Source: Streptomyces sp. NBC_00433 (lineage in GTDB: Bacteria > Actinomycetota > Actinomycetes > Streptomycetales > Streptomycetaceae). Taken from it: a stretch of DNA of 64,000 nt. The stretch is taken from NCBI GenBank assembly GCA_036015235.1, contig CP107926.1, positions 1,984,001 through 2,048,000 on the forward strand, in the 5' to 3' direction. How positions within the stretch are numbered: the stretch's first letter is position 1; every line of letters begins with the position of its first letter. Position numbers and translations under genes: made by a program. This document shows, in pieces, positions 44,918-53,297 of this stretch. The notes beneath the pieces are model-generated. The model was given only the letters and a program-made list of their open reading frames with translations. It was not told where the DNA came from and ran no database searches.

Positions 44918-44960
44918 CGCCACCCGGACAGCGCGACGAGGGCCGGGTGACGGCGGGGAG

Positions 44961-46070
44961 TCAGCCCGCGCTGCGGTGACCGCCGCCTCCGCCCCGCTTG
45001 CGTTCGTACATCTCGCGGCCCGCGGCCGACCGCTGCTTCCACTCGCGCCGCATTTCGGCGCGCAGCCGCTGGTCGGTGCGTGAGGCGATCCAGGCGTTCT
45101 CGCGCAGCAGCTTGCGGTAGCTGTCGAGCCGCCGGTGCTGCAGGGTGCCGTCGTCGAGCGCGGCCAGCACCGCGCAGCCCGGTTCCTTCTGGTGCGAGCA
45201 GTCCTGGAAGCGGCAGTCCGCGGCCAGTTGCTCGATCTCGGCGAAGACCTGGCCGACCCCGGACTCGGCGTCCCACAGCCCGACACCGCGCAGCCCCGGG
45301 GTGTCGATGAGCACCCCGCCGCCGGGAAGCGCCAGCAGGTCACGGGTGGTCGTGGTGTGCCGGCCCTTGCCGTCGGCGTCCCTGGTGGCCTGCACCAGCT
45401 GCACCTGGCGGCCCAGCAGGGCGTTGGTCAGCGTGGACTTGCCGGCTCCCGACTGGCCGAGCAGCACCGCGCTGCCGCCGGTCAGCACGGCGGCCAGGAC
45501 GTCGAGCCCGGCGCCGGTGGCCGCGCTGACGGCCAGCACCTGCACCCCGGGCGCCGCCGCCTCGGCGTCGGCCAGCAGATACGTGGTGTCGTCCACGGTG
45601 TCCGCCTTGGTGAGCGCCACCACCGGTACGGCGCCGCTCTCCCAGGCCAGCGACAGGAAGCGTTCGAGCCGCCCGAGGTCGAGTTCGGCCGCGAGGGACA
45701 CGCAGATCACCACATGGTCGAGGTTGGCGGCCAGCACCTGGCCCTCGGAGCGCTTGGAGGAGGTGGAGCGGACATAGGCGGTGCGCCGCGGCAGCAGCGT
45801 ACGGACGAAGCGCGGGTCGCCGTCCCGGTCGACGGCGGCCCAGTCGCCGGTGCACACCACCCGCATCGGGTCGTTCGGCGTCACCAGTGAACTGTCGGCC
45901 CTGACAGGGCCGTCGGCGGTGAAGAGGTCGCACATGGCGCGGTCCACCCGCACCACCCGCCCGGCCACCAGGCCCTGTTCCGCGCAGGGCGCGAACTCCG
46001 CCTCCCACACGTCGTCCCAGCCGTAGGGCACGAGCGCATGCGAGGAGGCGTCACGAAAAGAGAAAGACAA
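44961..46070 (-). CDS. rsgA: Ribosome small-subunit-dependent GTPase RsgA
   Basis: 369 residues with the circularly permuted GTPase order G4-G5-G1-G2-G3: ALTKAD (G4), LAVSAATGAGL (G5), LLGQSGAGKSTLTNALLG (P-loop), TTTT (G2), DTPGLRGVG (G3). An N-terminal OB-like region and a C-terminal zinc knuckle (CRFQDCSHQKEPGCAV) complete the family layout. RsgA helps mature the 30S subunit. The start is TTG at 46070 with AAGGG seven bases upstream. A 23-residue peptide gene and a GC-rich hairpin lie immediately upstream on the same strand and may control translation. The basic C-terminus (RREWKQRSAAGREMYERKRGGGGG) may contact rRNA. Confidence 0.93.
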   Translation of the reverse strand: MSFSFRDASSHALVPYGWDDVWEAEFAPCAEQGLVAGRVVRVDRAMCDLFTADGPVRADSSLVTPNDPMRVVCTGDWAAVDRDGDPRFVRTLLPRRTAYVRSTSSKRSEGQVLAANLDHVVICVSLAAELDLGRLERFLSLAWESGAVPVVALTKADTVDDTTYLLADAEAAAPGVQVLAVSAATGAGLDVLAAVLTGGSAVLLGQSGAGKSTLTNALLGRQVQLVQATRDADGKGRHTTTTRDLLALPGGGVLIDTPGLRGVGLWDAESGVGQVFAEIEQLAADCRFQDCSHQKEPGCAVLAALDDGTLQHRRLDSYRKLLRENAWIASRTDQRLRAEMRREWKQRSAAGREMYERKRGGGGGHRSAG

Positions 46071-46101
46071 GGGGGAACCCTTCGAACGGGTGGCCCCGGC
46101 A

Positions 46102-46120
46102 CCGCGCGCCCGGCGCGCGG
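46102..46120 (-). promoter_or_regulatory. GC-only 9-1-9 palindrome before rsgA
   Basis: CCGCGCGCC (46102-46110), C, GGCGCGCGG (46112-46120). It lies between the stop of the short upstream peptide (46137) and the rsgA start (46070). In RNA it forms a very stable hairpin that could influence ribosome or polymerase passage. Confidence 0.5.
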
Positions 46121-46136
46121 CAAGGAAGAGGAGAGG

Positions 46137-46208
46137 TCAGCCGGAGACCACGGGAATGCTTGGCACGATCTGCTGAATGCGGGCAGCGCCCAGTGCGAAG
46201 ACAGCCAT
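46137..46208 (-). CDS. 23-residue upstream peptide of rsgA
   Basis: ATG 46208 is preceded by AGGGAGG nine bases upstream, one of the best ribosome sites in the window. The product starts MAVFALGAARIQQ and ends IVPSIPVVSG. It ends 66 bases before the rsgA start, with a hairpin between. I do not recognise the peptide; a regulatory leader (translation-coupled attenuation of rsgA) is the simplest reading, and a free small peptide is possible. Confidence 0.5.
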   Translation of the reverse strand: MAVFALGAARIQQIVPSIPVVSG

Positions 46209-46327
46209 CGGTCCACACCTCCCTGGTCCTGCGTCACGGCTGACGCGGCAGCCTTCCGGCTCCCGCAGCGAACACCTGGGACGGTAGCCCCTCCGGTCGG
46301 TGATCGCCACCTGTTTTTTTCCGGCCC

Positions 46328-46363
46328 TCGCCGGCACCCGGGCGGGAACCCGGGTGCCGGCGA
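46328..46363 (-). terminator. Strong terminator hairpin after the secreted-protein gene
   Basis: TCGCCGGCACCCGGG (46328-46342) pairs perfectly with CCCGGGTGCCGGCGA (46349-46363) over a six-base loop, 39 bases past the stop of the leftward gene at 46402. It separates that gene from the peptide-rsgA unit. Confidence 0.75.
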
Positions 46364-46401
46364 CCGCAGGCCCGCGCACCGTCACGGTGCGGGGGCTCGC
46401 G

Positions 46402-46884
46402 TCAGTACGGGTTGCTCGCCACCCACCTCTTGCTCACCGTGGTGTGCGCGGGGGTGAAGGTGTCGCCGTAGAGCGTGAAGGCGACGTTCCAGTAGTCCGC
46501 GTACGTGTCCTGGCCCGTGACGGTGTTGCAGCCGCTGGGCAGCGACAGGTACTCCAGATCGGTCTCCTGCCAGGTGCTGCCGACATAGCCAGCGTTCACC
46601 GCGACCTGGATCTTCGGCGGGGTGTAGCTGGACTGCTGGCACGCGGTCAGCGAGTAGCGGAAGGAATTGCCGCCGTCGTCGAACTGCACCCAGCCGTCGA
46701 CATGGCCGAGCTGGACCGTGGTGCCGGTCGGATACTGGTAGGTGTCCTGGATGGAGAACGTGTAGGTCGTCCCCCAGGCCGCGTGCGCCGGTGTGGGGGC
46801 CACCAGGAGGCCGCCCAGCGCGGCCGCCGCCGCGGTGGCTAAGCCCGCGACGCGCCGTCTTCCCGATGTCTTCGCCTTCTTCAT
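46402..46884 (-). CDS. Secreted protein of unknown function
   Basis: 160 residues: a twin-arginine-free signal peptide (MKKAKTSGRRRVAGLATAAA… cleavage after APTPAHA) and a mature part of about 125 residues rich in Thr, Tyr, Gln and Trp, with one cysteine pair (TACQQSS, SGCNTV), likely a small beta-sandwich. Two ATGs are possible. The ribosome site GGAGG is one base from the first (46890) and seven from the second (46884), so the second is chosen. I recognise no family. Single gene with its own terminator. Confidence 0.65.
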   Translation of the reverse strand: MKKAKTSGRRRVAGLATAAAAALGGLLVAPTPAHAAWGTTYTFSIQDTYQYPTGTTVQLGHVDGWVQFDDGGNSFRYSLTACQQSSYTPPKIQVAVNAGYVGSTWQETDLEYLSLPSGCNTVTGQDTYADYWNVAFTLYGDTFTPAHTTVSKRWVASNPY

Positions 46885-47036
46885 CGCCATACCTCCGAGA
46901 TCGTGGGGAGATGCCGAGAGGGTGCTGTGATGCCGGTTCACCAGAAGTATGCGACACCGGCCCACGCCTCGGGGCGTGTCGGACATCTTCCCTGTCGGTG
47001 GGCGGCGTCGTGGCGGATCGGGACCGGCGCGCGCCG

Positions 47037-47552
47037 TCAGGTGGCGTCGGGGAAGCGGGCGGCGAGGTAGGCGCGGCGGGCGGTGACGACTTCCCCGACA
47101 TCGGTCAGCGGCTCGAAGGACAGGTCGCCGATCGGGCCGCGCCCGGAGGCCAGCAGGTGGTGAGCGGCGAGGTCCGCGCGCAGCAGCCACATCCCGGAGG
47201 CGTGCCGGCCGAGGGTCGCCGGGCTCGGGGTGCCCGCGATGTCGGCGGTGACCTGCTCGGTCGGCGCCGAGCCGGGCGCGAAGGGGGTGTCGGGGAAGAA
47301 GTCGTGCCCGGCCAGGTCCCGCCAGGTGGTGACCCTGATGTGCGGCTCGTCGGTGTCCCAGGGGCCGTAGGCGAGGGTCAGCGACCGCAGGGAGCCGTCG
47401 ACGGTGTGGTGCTCGGCCAGCGTGCAGGGTGCGAGCCACGGTGTCCGCAGCCGGTAGACGGCTTCCGGCTTCTCCCGGAAGGATCGCTCCAGGTCCTCGT
47501 ACATCGCTTGCCGCAGGGCGCGTATCCGGTCCTGGGAATCACTGCGGTCCAT
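47037..47552 (-). CDS. Hypothetical cytoplasmic protein
   Basis: 171 residues with mixed alpha/beta character, no signal peptide and no membrane segment. The N-terminus is a helix (RIRALRQAMYEDLERSFREKPEAVYRL). The middle has a conserved-looking YGPWDTDEPHIRVTTWRDLAGHDFFPD stretch, and the C-terminus GEVVTARRAYLAARFPD. I do not recognise the family. ATG 47552 is chosen over the longer open frame because the upstream part overlaps the GH3 regulatory side and is Gly/Arg-rich shadow sequence. Divergent from the GH3 gene. Confidence 0.5.
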   Translation of the reverse strand: MDRSDSQDRIRALRQAMYEDLERSFREKPEAVYRLRTPWLAPCTLAEHHTVDGSLRSLTLAYGPWDTDEPHIRVTTWRDLAGHDFFPDTPFAPGSAPTEQVTADIAGTPSPATLGRHASGMWLLRADLAAHHLLASGRGPIGDLSFEPLTDVGEVVTARRAYLAARFPDAT

Positions 47553-47705
47553 GCTTCCCAGACTGCCAGCCGGCCCGGGTCCGCCGCGTGCGAACGCGCC
47601 TTTCCGCAGTCCGCGCCGCCGAACAGGCCGATTACCGGCGCCCGGAGGGGACATGCCGGACGGGCCCCGGGGCGGGCGTACCTGTGGCCGTCCTGTGCAC
47701 AGGCA

Positions 47706-47754
47706 TTGACACTGATCAGGCCTTGCATGAGACTCCCCCCGGAGAGCGCTCTCC
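47706..47754 (+). promoter_or_regulatory. GH3 promoter and LacI-type operator
   Basis: A perfect -35 TTGACA (47706-47711) is followed 17 bases later by a weak -10 GAGACT. Just downstream is the 14-base palindrome GGAGAGCGCTCTCC (47741-47754), 40 bases before the chosen GH3 start. It contains the same 12-base core as the operator of the LacI gene at 43.5 kb. Confidence 0.7.
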
Positions 47755-47794
47755 CGGCTTCGTCAAGAGGTACACACCCCCCATGGAGATGCAT

Positions 47795-50700
47795 ATGAGC
47801 CTCCTGTCCCTCTTCCTGCGCGCCCTTCGACGCAGAAGACCCTTACTGGCCGCCCTGGTGGCGGCCGTTGTCGTGGCGGCCGGGGCGATCACCGCCACCT
47901 CCGGCACCGCCAACGCCGCACCGGCACTGCTGTCGCAGGGGAAGACCGCGACGGCCTCCTCGACCGAGAACGCCGGGACCCCCGCCTCGGCAGCCGTCGA
48001 CGGCAACACCGGCACCCGCTGGTCCAGCGCCGCCGCCGCCGACCCGCAATGGCTCCAGGTCGACCTCGGCACCGGATCCACCCTCAGCTCCGTCACCCTC
48101 AACTGGGAGACGGCCTACGCCACCGCCTTCAAGATCCAGGTCTCCGACAACGCCCAGACCTGGACCGACGCCTACTCCACCACCACCGCGACCGGCGGCG
48201 TCCAGACGGTCTCCGTAAACGCTTCCGGCCGCTACGTCCGCATGTACGGCACCGCCCGCGCCACCGGATACGGCTACTCCCTGTGGGAATTCCAGGTCTA
48301 CGGCACCTCCGGCAGCACCGGAACCGGCGCCTGCGGCACCGACAACGCCGCCCAGGGGAAGACCGCGACGGCCTCCTCGACCGAGAACGCCGGGACCCCC
48401 GCCTCGGCGGCCGTCGACGGCAACGCCGGGACCCGCTGGTCCAGCGCGGCGGCCGACCCGCAGTGGCTCCAGGTCGACCTCGGCGCGACGGCCACCGTCT
48501 GCCAGGTGCTGCTCGACTGGGAGGCCGCCTACGGCACCTCCTTCAAGATCCAGGTCTCCGACAACGCCCAGACCTGGACCGACATCTACTCCACCACCAC
48601 CGGACCCGGCGGCAACCAGACGCTCGACGTGAGCGGTTCCGGGCGCTACATCCGGATGTACGGCACCGTCCGCGCCAACGGATACGGCTACTCCCTGTGG
48701 GAGTTCCAGGTCCACACCACCGGCGGCGGCACTCCCCCCACCTCGCCGACCGACCCCGGCAACCCTGGCGGCGGTGACTTCTCCGGTTCGGTGATCTCCG
48801 CCTACAAGCAGGTCTCCGCCTCCTCCTACGAGGGCGCCAACGCCCCGGCCGCCGCCCTCGACGGCCGGACCGCCACCCGCTGGTCCAGCCTCTACACCGA
48901 CGACCAGTGGCTCCAGGTCGACCTCGGCGGCACCGGCACCCTCAGCGGCATCGTGCTCAACTGGGAGTCGGCGTACGCCGCCGGCTACCACCTGGACATC
49001 TCCAACGACGGCACCACGTGGACGCGGCTCTACACCACGACCACCGGCAAGGGCGGCATCGAGAAGCTGCCCGTCACCGGCAAGGGCCGCTACGTGCGCT
49101 TCACCGGGACCGCCCGCTCCTCCGGATACGGCTACTCCCTGTGGGAATTCCAGGTCTACGGCACGGTCGACACCTCCACCGCGACCCCGCCGATGCTCTC
49201 GGGACCGACCAAGGCCCCTGCCACGACCGGCCAGTTCCAGCTGGCGGCGCCCGCGGACAAGGCCATGGTCACCACCACCCGCCGCCCGTCCCTGAGTTGG
49301 AACGCGGTCGGCGGCACCGCCCACTACGAGGTGTGGCTCAACCTCAGCCGCACCGACTACGACTTCACCGCGTCCGGCAACCTGCTGGACCTCTACACCA
49401 AGGTGGCCGAGCCCACCGGCACCAGTTACACGCCGAGTTGGGACATCACCGACCGGTGGACGTACAAGTGGTTCGTGGTCGCGGTGTCCGGCTCGGGCGC
49501 GAGGACGACGTCCGACATCCGCACGTTCAGCGTGTATCTGCCCGACATCGAGCAGGTGGCGGACGGCGTCAACGTGGTCAACGGCGCCCGCGACCTCAAC
49601 AAGGACGGCCAGATCGAGCCGTACGAGGACTGGCGGCAGCCGGTCGACAGCCGGGTCAGCGACCTTCTCAGCCGGATGACGCTGGAGGAGAAGGCCTATC
49701 AGATGTTCTACAACGTCCAGACCTACCCGCTGTCCGGCTGGCACTTCGGGCCCGCGCAGCCCGCGGACCTCGACATCGTCCTGAAGTCCACCGCCGCCAC
49801 CCGGCTGGGCATCCCGCCGGTCTCGGCGGGCGACACCACGGCGGGCTACCAGACGACGTATCCGCTGCAGAGCACCCTGTCGGCGGGCAAGGACTACCCG
49901 CTCGACTACAAGCTCGGCGACATGCAGCGCAAGGAGGAGCTGGAGGTCGGCGCGCGCGGCACCCTGTCACCGCTCGCCGAGGTCGGCACCAAGGTCCTCT
50001 ACCCGCGCATCCAGGAGGGCGGCGGCGAGAACGCCGACGTGGCGGCGGCCCAACTGCGGGCACTGGTCGCCGGTCTGCAGGGCGGCCCGGAGCTGAACCC
50101 CGGCTCGGTGCTGGCGACGGTCAAGCACTGGCCCGGTGAGGGCGCGGGCGGCGAGGCCGGCATCGTCTACGACGCCACGACGATCAAGTACCACATGATT
50201 CCCTTCCGGGCGGCGATGGAGGCCGGCGCGGTCAACATCATGCCGGGCTACGCGGGCAGTTCGTATCTCGACCCGGGCGGTCCGGGCGCGGGCGACAGCG
50301 CGAAGATCCTCACCTACCTGCGGCAGAACCTGGGTTACACCGGTCTGATCACCACGGACTGGCTGCCGTCGGGCGCCTGGGTCAACGCGGCGAACGCCGG
50401 CTCCGACGTGATGGGCGGCGCCGACCCGGGCGCTGCCGGCTTCACCATGGCGGGCTTCGAGCAGCAGGTGCCGCTGGCCCGGATCAACGACGCGGTGACG
50501 CGGATCCTGAAGCTCAAGTTCGAGCTGGGCATCTTCGACCACCCCTACGGCGACCCGGTGAACGGCCCCTACCGCTTCCACCAGCCGTCGTACACGCAGC
50601 TGGCCAACCAGGCGGCGCGCGAGTCCGACACCGTGCTCAAGAACAACGGTGTGCTGCCCCTCAAGCTCAACTCGGGCGACAACATCGTGGTGGCCGGCGA

Positions 50701-51346
50701 CCGGGCGACCGACGGCGCCGCCTGCTGCATCTGGTCCAGCTACTTCCACCCGGACTACGGGTCGCTCGACCAGCTCGACGCCCTCAAGGCGAGAGCCGCG
50801 CAGAACGGGGTGAACGTCGCCCAGGGCACGGCCGCCAACCCGAAGGTCGCGGTGGTCTACGTCGGCGAACCGTCGTACACCCACGCCACCGCGTGGCCGG
50901 ACACCCAGCCGTACCTGCCGGCCGACCAGCTGGCGCTGATCCAGAACTACAGGAACCAGGGGCTCAAGGTGGTGGTGGTCCTGACGCTGCCGCGGCCGAT
51001 CGTGATCAGCGACTGGAACACCCTGGCCGACGCCATCGTGGTGACCTACCGCGGCGGCGAGGAGGTCGGTCCCGCCACGGCGAGCCTGCTGTTCGGGGAC
51101 TACACCCCGCGCGGCAAGCTGCCCTGGCAGCTGCCCCGCAGCCTCGACCAGGTGCTCAAGCCGGGCGGCGGCGACAACCAGGCCGACGCGAACGAGGCCT
51201 GGGACCTGCCGTACGACCTCGGTGCGACCGCCGCGGAGCGGGCCGACATCAGGGCGAAGATCGACGCGGGGCAGACCGTGCCGACCACGTACGGCAACCC
51301 GCTGTACGCGTACGGGGCCGGGCTGACCAGCTGGGCCACCGGCTGA
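47795..51346 (+). CDS. Secreted GH3 beta-glycosidase with three CBM32-type domains
   Basis: 1183 residues. A signal peptide (LLAALVAAVVVAAGAITATSGTANA) is followed by three discoidin/F5-8C (CBM32-like) domains at about 41-172, 182-308 and 332-458 (TRWSS, QWLQVDLG, GYGYSLWEFQV recur). An Fn3-like domain (about 470-580) and the GH3 core follow, opened by DLNKDGQIEPYED, a calcium-loop-like motif usual in GH3. The putative nucleophile Asp is in GLITTDW near residue 853; KHWPGEG and the C-terminal domain are present. It releases terminal sugars from an unknown glycan. ATG 47795 is chosen because GGAG lies six bases upstream. Confidence 0.9.
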   Translation: MSLLSLFLRALRRRRPLLAALVAAVVVAAGAITATSGTANAAPALLSQGKTATASSTENAGTPASAAVDGNTGTRWSSAAAADPQWLQVDLGTGSTLSSVTLNWETAYATAFKIQVSDNAQTWTDAYSTTTATGGVQTVSVNASGRYVRMYGTARATGYGYSLWEFQVYGTSGSTGTGACGTDNAAQGKTATASSTENAGTPASAAVDGNAGTRWSSAAADPQWLQVDLGATATVCQVLLDWEAAYGTSFKIQVSDNAQTWTDIYSTTTGPGGNQTLDVSGSGRYIRMYGTVRANGYGYSLWEFQVHTTGGGTPPTSPTDPGNPGGGDFSGSVISAYKQVSASSYEGANAPAAALDGRTATRWSSLYTDDQWLQVDLGGTGTLSGIVLNWESAYAAGYHLDISNDGTTWTRLYTTTTGKGGIEKLPVTGKGRYVRFTGTARSSGYGYSLWEFQVYGTVDTSTATPPMLSGPTKAPATTGQFQLAAPADKAMVTTTRRPSLSWNAVGGTAHYEVWLNLSRTDYDFTASGNLLDLYTKVAEPTGTSYTPSWDITDRWTYKWFVVAVSGSGARTTSDIRTFSVYLPDIEQVADGVNVVNGARDLNKDGQIEPYEDWRQPVDSRVSDLLSRMTLEEKAYQMFYNVQTYPLSGWHFGPAQPADLDIVLKSTAATRLGIPPVSAGDTTAGYQTTYPLQSTLSAGKDYPLDYKLGDMQRKEELEVGARGTLSPLAEVGTKVLYPRIQEGGGENADVAAAQLRALVAGLQGGPELNPGSVLATVKHWPGEGAGGEAGIVYDATTIKYHMIPFRAAMEAGAVNIMPGYAGSSYLDPGGPGAGDSAKILTYLRQNLGYTGLITTDWLPSGAWVNAANAGSDVMGGADPGAAGFTMAGFEQQVPLARINDAVTRILKLKFELGIFDHPYGDPVNGPYRFHQPSYTQLANQAARESDTVLKNNGVLPLKLNSGDNIVVAGDRATDGAACCIWSSYFHPDYGSLDQLDALKARAAQNGVNVAQGTAANPKVAVVYVGEPSYTHATAWPDTQPYLPADQLALIQNYRNQGLKVVVVLTLPRPIVISDWNTLADAIVVTYRGGEEVGPATASLLFGDYTPRGKLPWQLPRSLDQVLKPGGGDNQADANEAWDLPYDLGATAAERADIRAKIDAGQTVPTTYGNPLYAYGAGLTSWATG

Positions 51347-51591
51347 CCGGCTGACGGCCGGCCGACCGGCACTCAGGACGCCGTCCGCGCTCCCGGGCTT
51401 GTCCCGGCACGGGAGTGCGGACGGTTGCGGGCCCCCGGGCACGGCAACGGCGATCGTCTGATCGCACAAGCCAGGCCCGGGGGCCTGATCGTTTGGTTTA
51501 TGCAATGTGCCAGCAGGCTTCCTCCTCGCATCTGCGGAATTATGATCGTGGTATCCGCGCGGCTGCGTGCGGGTAGAGAGGGAGACTTCCT

Positions 51592-52443
51592 GTGACAATC
51601 CGCTCCGCGCGACGGCACGCCCTGCCACTGGTCCTGGGCGGCGCCGCGCTGCTGATGGCGCTCACCTCCTGCTCCTCCTCGGACGACACGTCCTCCGACC
51701 CCACCGGGTCGGCGACACCCGCCACCTCGGCCTCCGCCTCGCCTTCGACGAGCGCGTCCCCGCAGGTCAGCGGTTCGATCACGGTCTTCGCCGCGGCCTC
51801 GCTGAAGGAGACCTTCACCGAACTCGGCAAGCAGTTCGAGGCCGCCTACCCGGGCACCAAGGTCACCTTCAACTTCGCCGGCAGCGACACCCTCGCCGCG
51901 AGCATCACCTCGGGCGCACCCGCCGACGTCTTCGCCGCAGCGAGCCCGGCCACCATGAAGACGGTCACCGACGCGGGCGACGGGCAGGGCGCACCGTCCA
52001 CCTTCGTCCGCAACCAGCTGGAGATCGCGACCCTGCCGGGCAACCCGCGGCACATCGCCACACTCAAGGACCTCACCAAGTCCGGGCTGAAGGTCGCGCT
52101 GTGCGCGAAGACCGTGCCGTGCGGCTCCGCGGCGCAGAAGGCGCTGACCGCGGGCAGGATCAGCCTCACACCGGTGTCCTACGAGCAGGACGTGAAGTCC
52201 GCGCTGACCAAGGTGGAGCTGAAGGAGGTCGACGCGGCGGTGGTCTACCGGACCGACGTGAAGGCCGCCGGCGGCAAGGTGGACGGCGTCCAGTTCCCCG
52301 AGTCGGCCAGTGCCGTCAACGCCTACCCGATCGTGGCGCTCAAGGACGCCCCCAACACGACGGCCGCGCAGGCCTTCATCGCGCTGGTGAAGTCCGCCGA
52401 GGGCCAGAAGGTGCTCACCGAGGCGGGCTTCCTCAACCCGTGA
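51592..52443 (+). CDS. modA: Molybdate ABC transporter, substrate-binding lipoprotein
   Basis: 283 residues. A lipoprotein signal with lipobox LTSC near residue 25 is followed by a Ser/Thr/Pro linker and the ModA fold: ITVFAAASLKETFTELGKQFEAAYPGTKVTFNFAGSDTLAASI (oxyanion-binding serines), GAPADVFAAAS, VYRTDVKAAGGKV. It captures molybdate/tungstate outside the membrane. GTG 51592 follows a GGGAGA site. First gene of modABC, each junction overlapping as GTGA. TATGAT at 51541-51546 is a good -10 candidate. Confidence 0.93.
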   Translation: MTIRSARRHALPLVLGGAALLMALTSCSSSDDTSSDPTGSATPATSASASPSTSASPQVSGSITVFAAASLKETFTELGKQFEAAYPGTKVTFNFAGSDTLAASITSGAPADVFAAASPATMKTVTDAGDGQGAPSTFVRNQLEIATLPGNPRHIATLKDLTKSGLKVALCAKTVPCGSAAQKALTAGRISLTPVSYEQDVKSALTKVELKEVDAAVVYRTDVKAAGGKVDGVQFPESASAVNAYPIVALKDAPNTTAAQAFIALVKSAEGQKVLTEAGFLNP

Positions 52444-53297
52444 CGGACCACTCCCCCGCCACCGCGGCCGGCCCCCGCCGCATCCCCGGCGGCCGGCCGC
52501 GTGCCGGTGTGCGCGGCGGCGGCCGGGTGCCGGTCGCGCTCGTGCTGCCCGCGCTGGTCGGCCTCGCCTTCCTGCTGCTGCCGCTGGTCGCCCTGCTGAT
52601 CAGGGCGCCCTGGCGGAGCCTGCCCGACCAGTTGGCCGGCGCCGCGGTCTGGCAGGCACTGCGGCTGTCGCTGCAGACCGCGACCCTGGCGACGGCGGCG
52701 TCCCTGGTCTTCGGGGTGCCGCTGGCCTGGCTGCTCGCCCGCACGGCCTTCCCCGGCCGGCGGCTGGTACGCGCCCTGGTCACGCTGCCGCTGGTGCTGC
52801 CACCGGTGGTCGGCGGAGTGGCCCTGCTCCTCGCGCTGGGCCGCAACGGGGTGGTCGGCCGCTGGCTCGACTCCGCCTTCGGCGTCACCCTGCCCTTCAC
52901 CACCGCGGGCGTCGTCGTCGCCGAGACCTTCGTCGCCATGCCCTTCCTCGTCATCACCGTCGAGGGCACACTGCGGGCCGCCGACGCGCGCTACGAGGAG
53001 GCCGCCGCCACGCTGGGCGCCTCCCGGCTCACCGCCTTCCGCCGGGTGACGCTGCCGATGATCGCCCCGGGGGTGGCGGCCGGCGCGGTGCTGGCGTGGG
53101 CGCGGGCGCTGGGCGAGTTCGGCGCGACCATCACCTTCGCGGGCAGCTTCCCCGGCCGCACCCAGACGATGCCGCTCGCGGTCTACCTCGCCCTCCAGGA
53201 CGACCCCGCCGCGGCCATCGCGCTGAGCCTGGTGCTGCTCGCGGTGTCCCTTGCGGTGCTCGCCGGCCTGCGCGAACGCTGGACGGGCGCGCTGTGA
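52440..53297 (+). CDS. modB: Molybdate ABC transporter, permease
   Basis: 285 residues with five to six membrane helices and the permease EAA motif (EEAAATLGASRLTAFRRVTLPMIAPGVAAGAVLAWARALGEFGATI), plus the FAGSFPGRTQTMPLAVYLALQ segment typical of ModB. It forms the membrane channel with ModC. GTG 52440 overlaps the modA stop. The first 30 residues are Pro/Gly/Arg-rich and cytoplasmic. Confidence 0.93.
   Translation: MTDHSPATAAGPRRIPGGRPRAGVRGGGRVPVALVLPALVGLAFLLLPLVALLIRAPWRSLPDQLAGAAVWQALRLSLQTATLATAASLVFGVPLAWLLARTAFPGRRLVRALVTLPLVLPPVVGGVALLLALGRNGVVGRWLDSAFGVTLPFTTAGVVVAETFVAMPFLVITVEGTLRAADARYEEAAATLGASRLTAFRRVTLPMIAPGVAAGAVLAWARALGEFGATITFAGSFPGRTQTMPLAVYLALQDDPAAAIALSLVLLAVSLAVLAGLRERWTGAL

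Noticed and set aside
46881..46890. First ATG (46890) as start of the secreted unknown protein
   Set aside because: The ribosome site is one base away; the second ATG has a seven-base spacing.
47843..49744. Leftward 633-codon frame opposite the GH3 gene
   Set aside because: Repetitive Gly/Val/Arg shadow that mirrors the three carbohydrate-binding domains.
51473..51488. Palindrome CAGGCCCGGGGGCCTG before modA as a molybdate-responsive operator
   Set aside because: Its two-base loop and pure GC content give no specific signal; no ModE-type gene is present.
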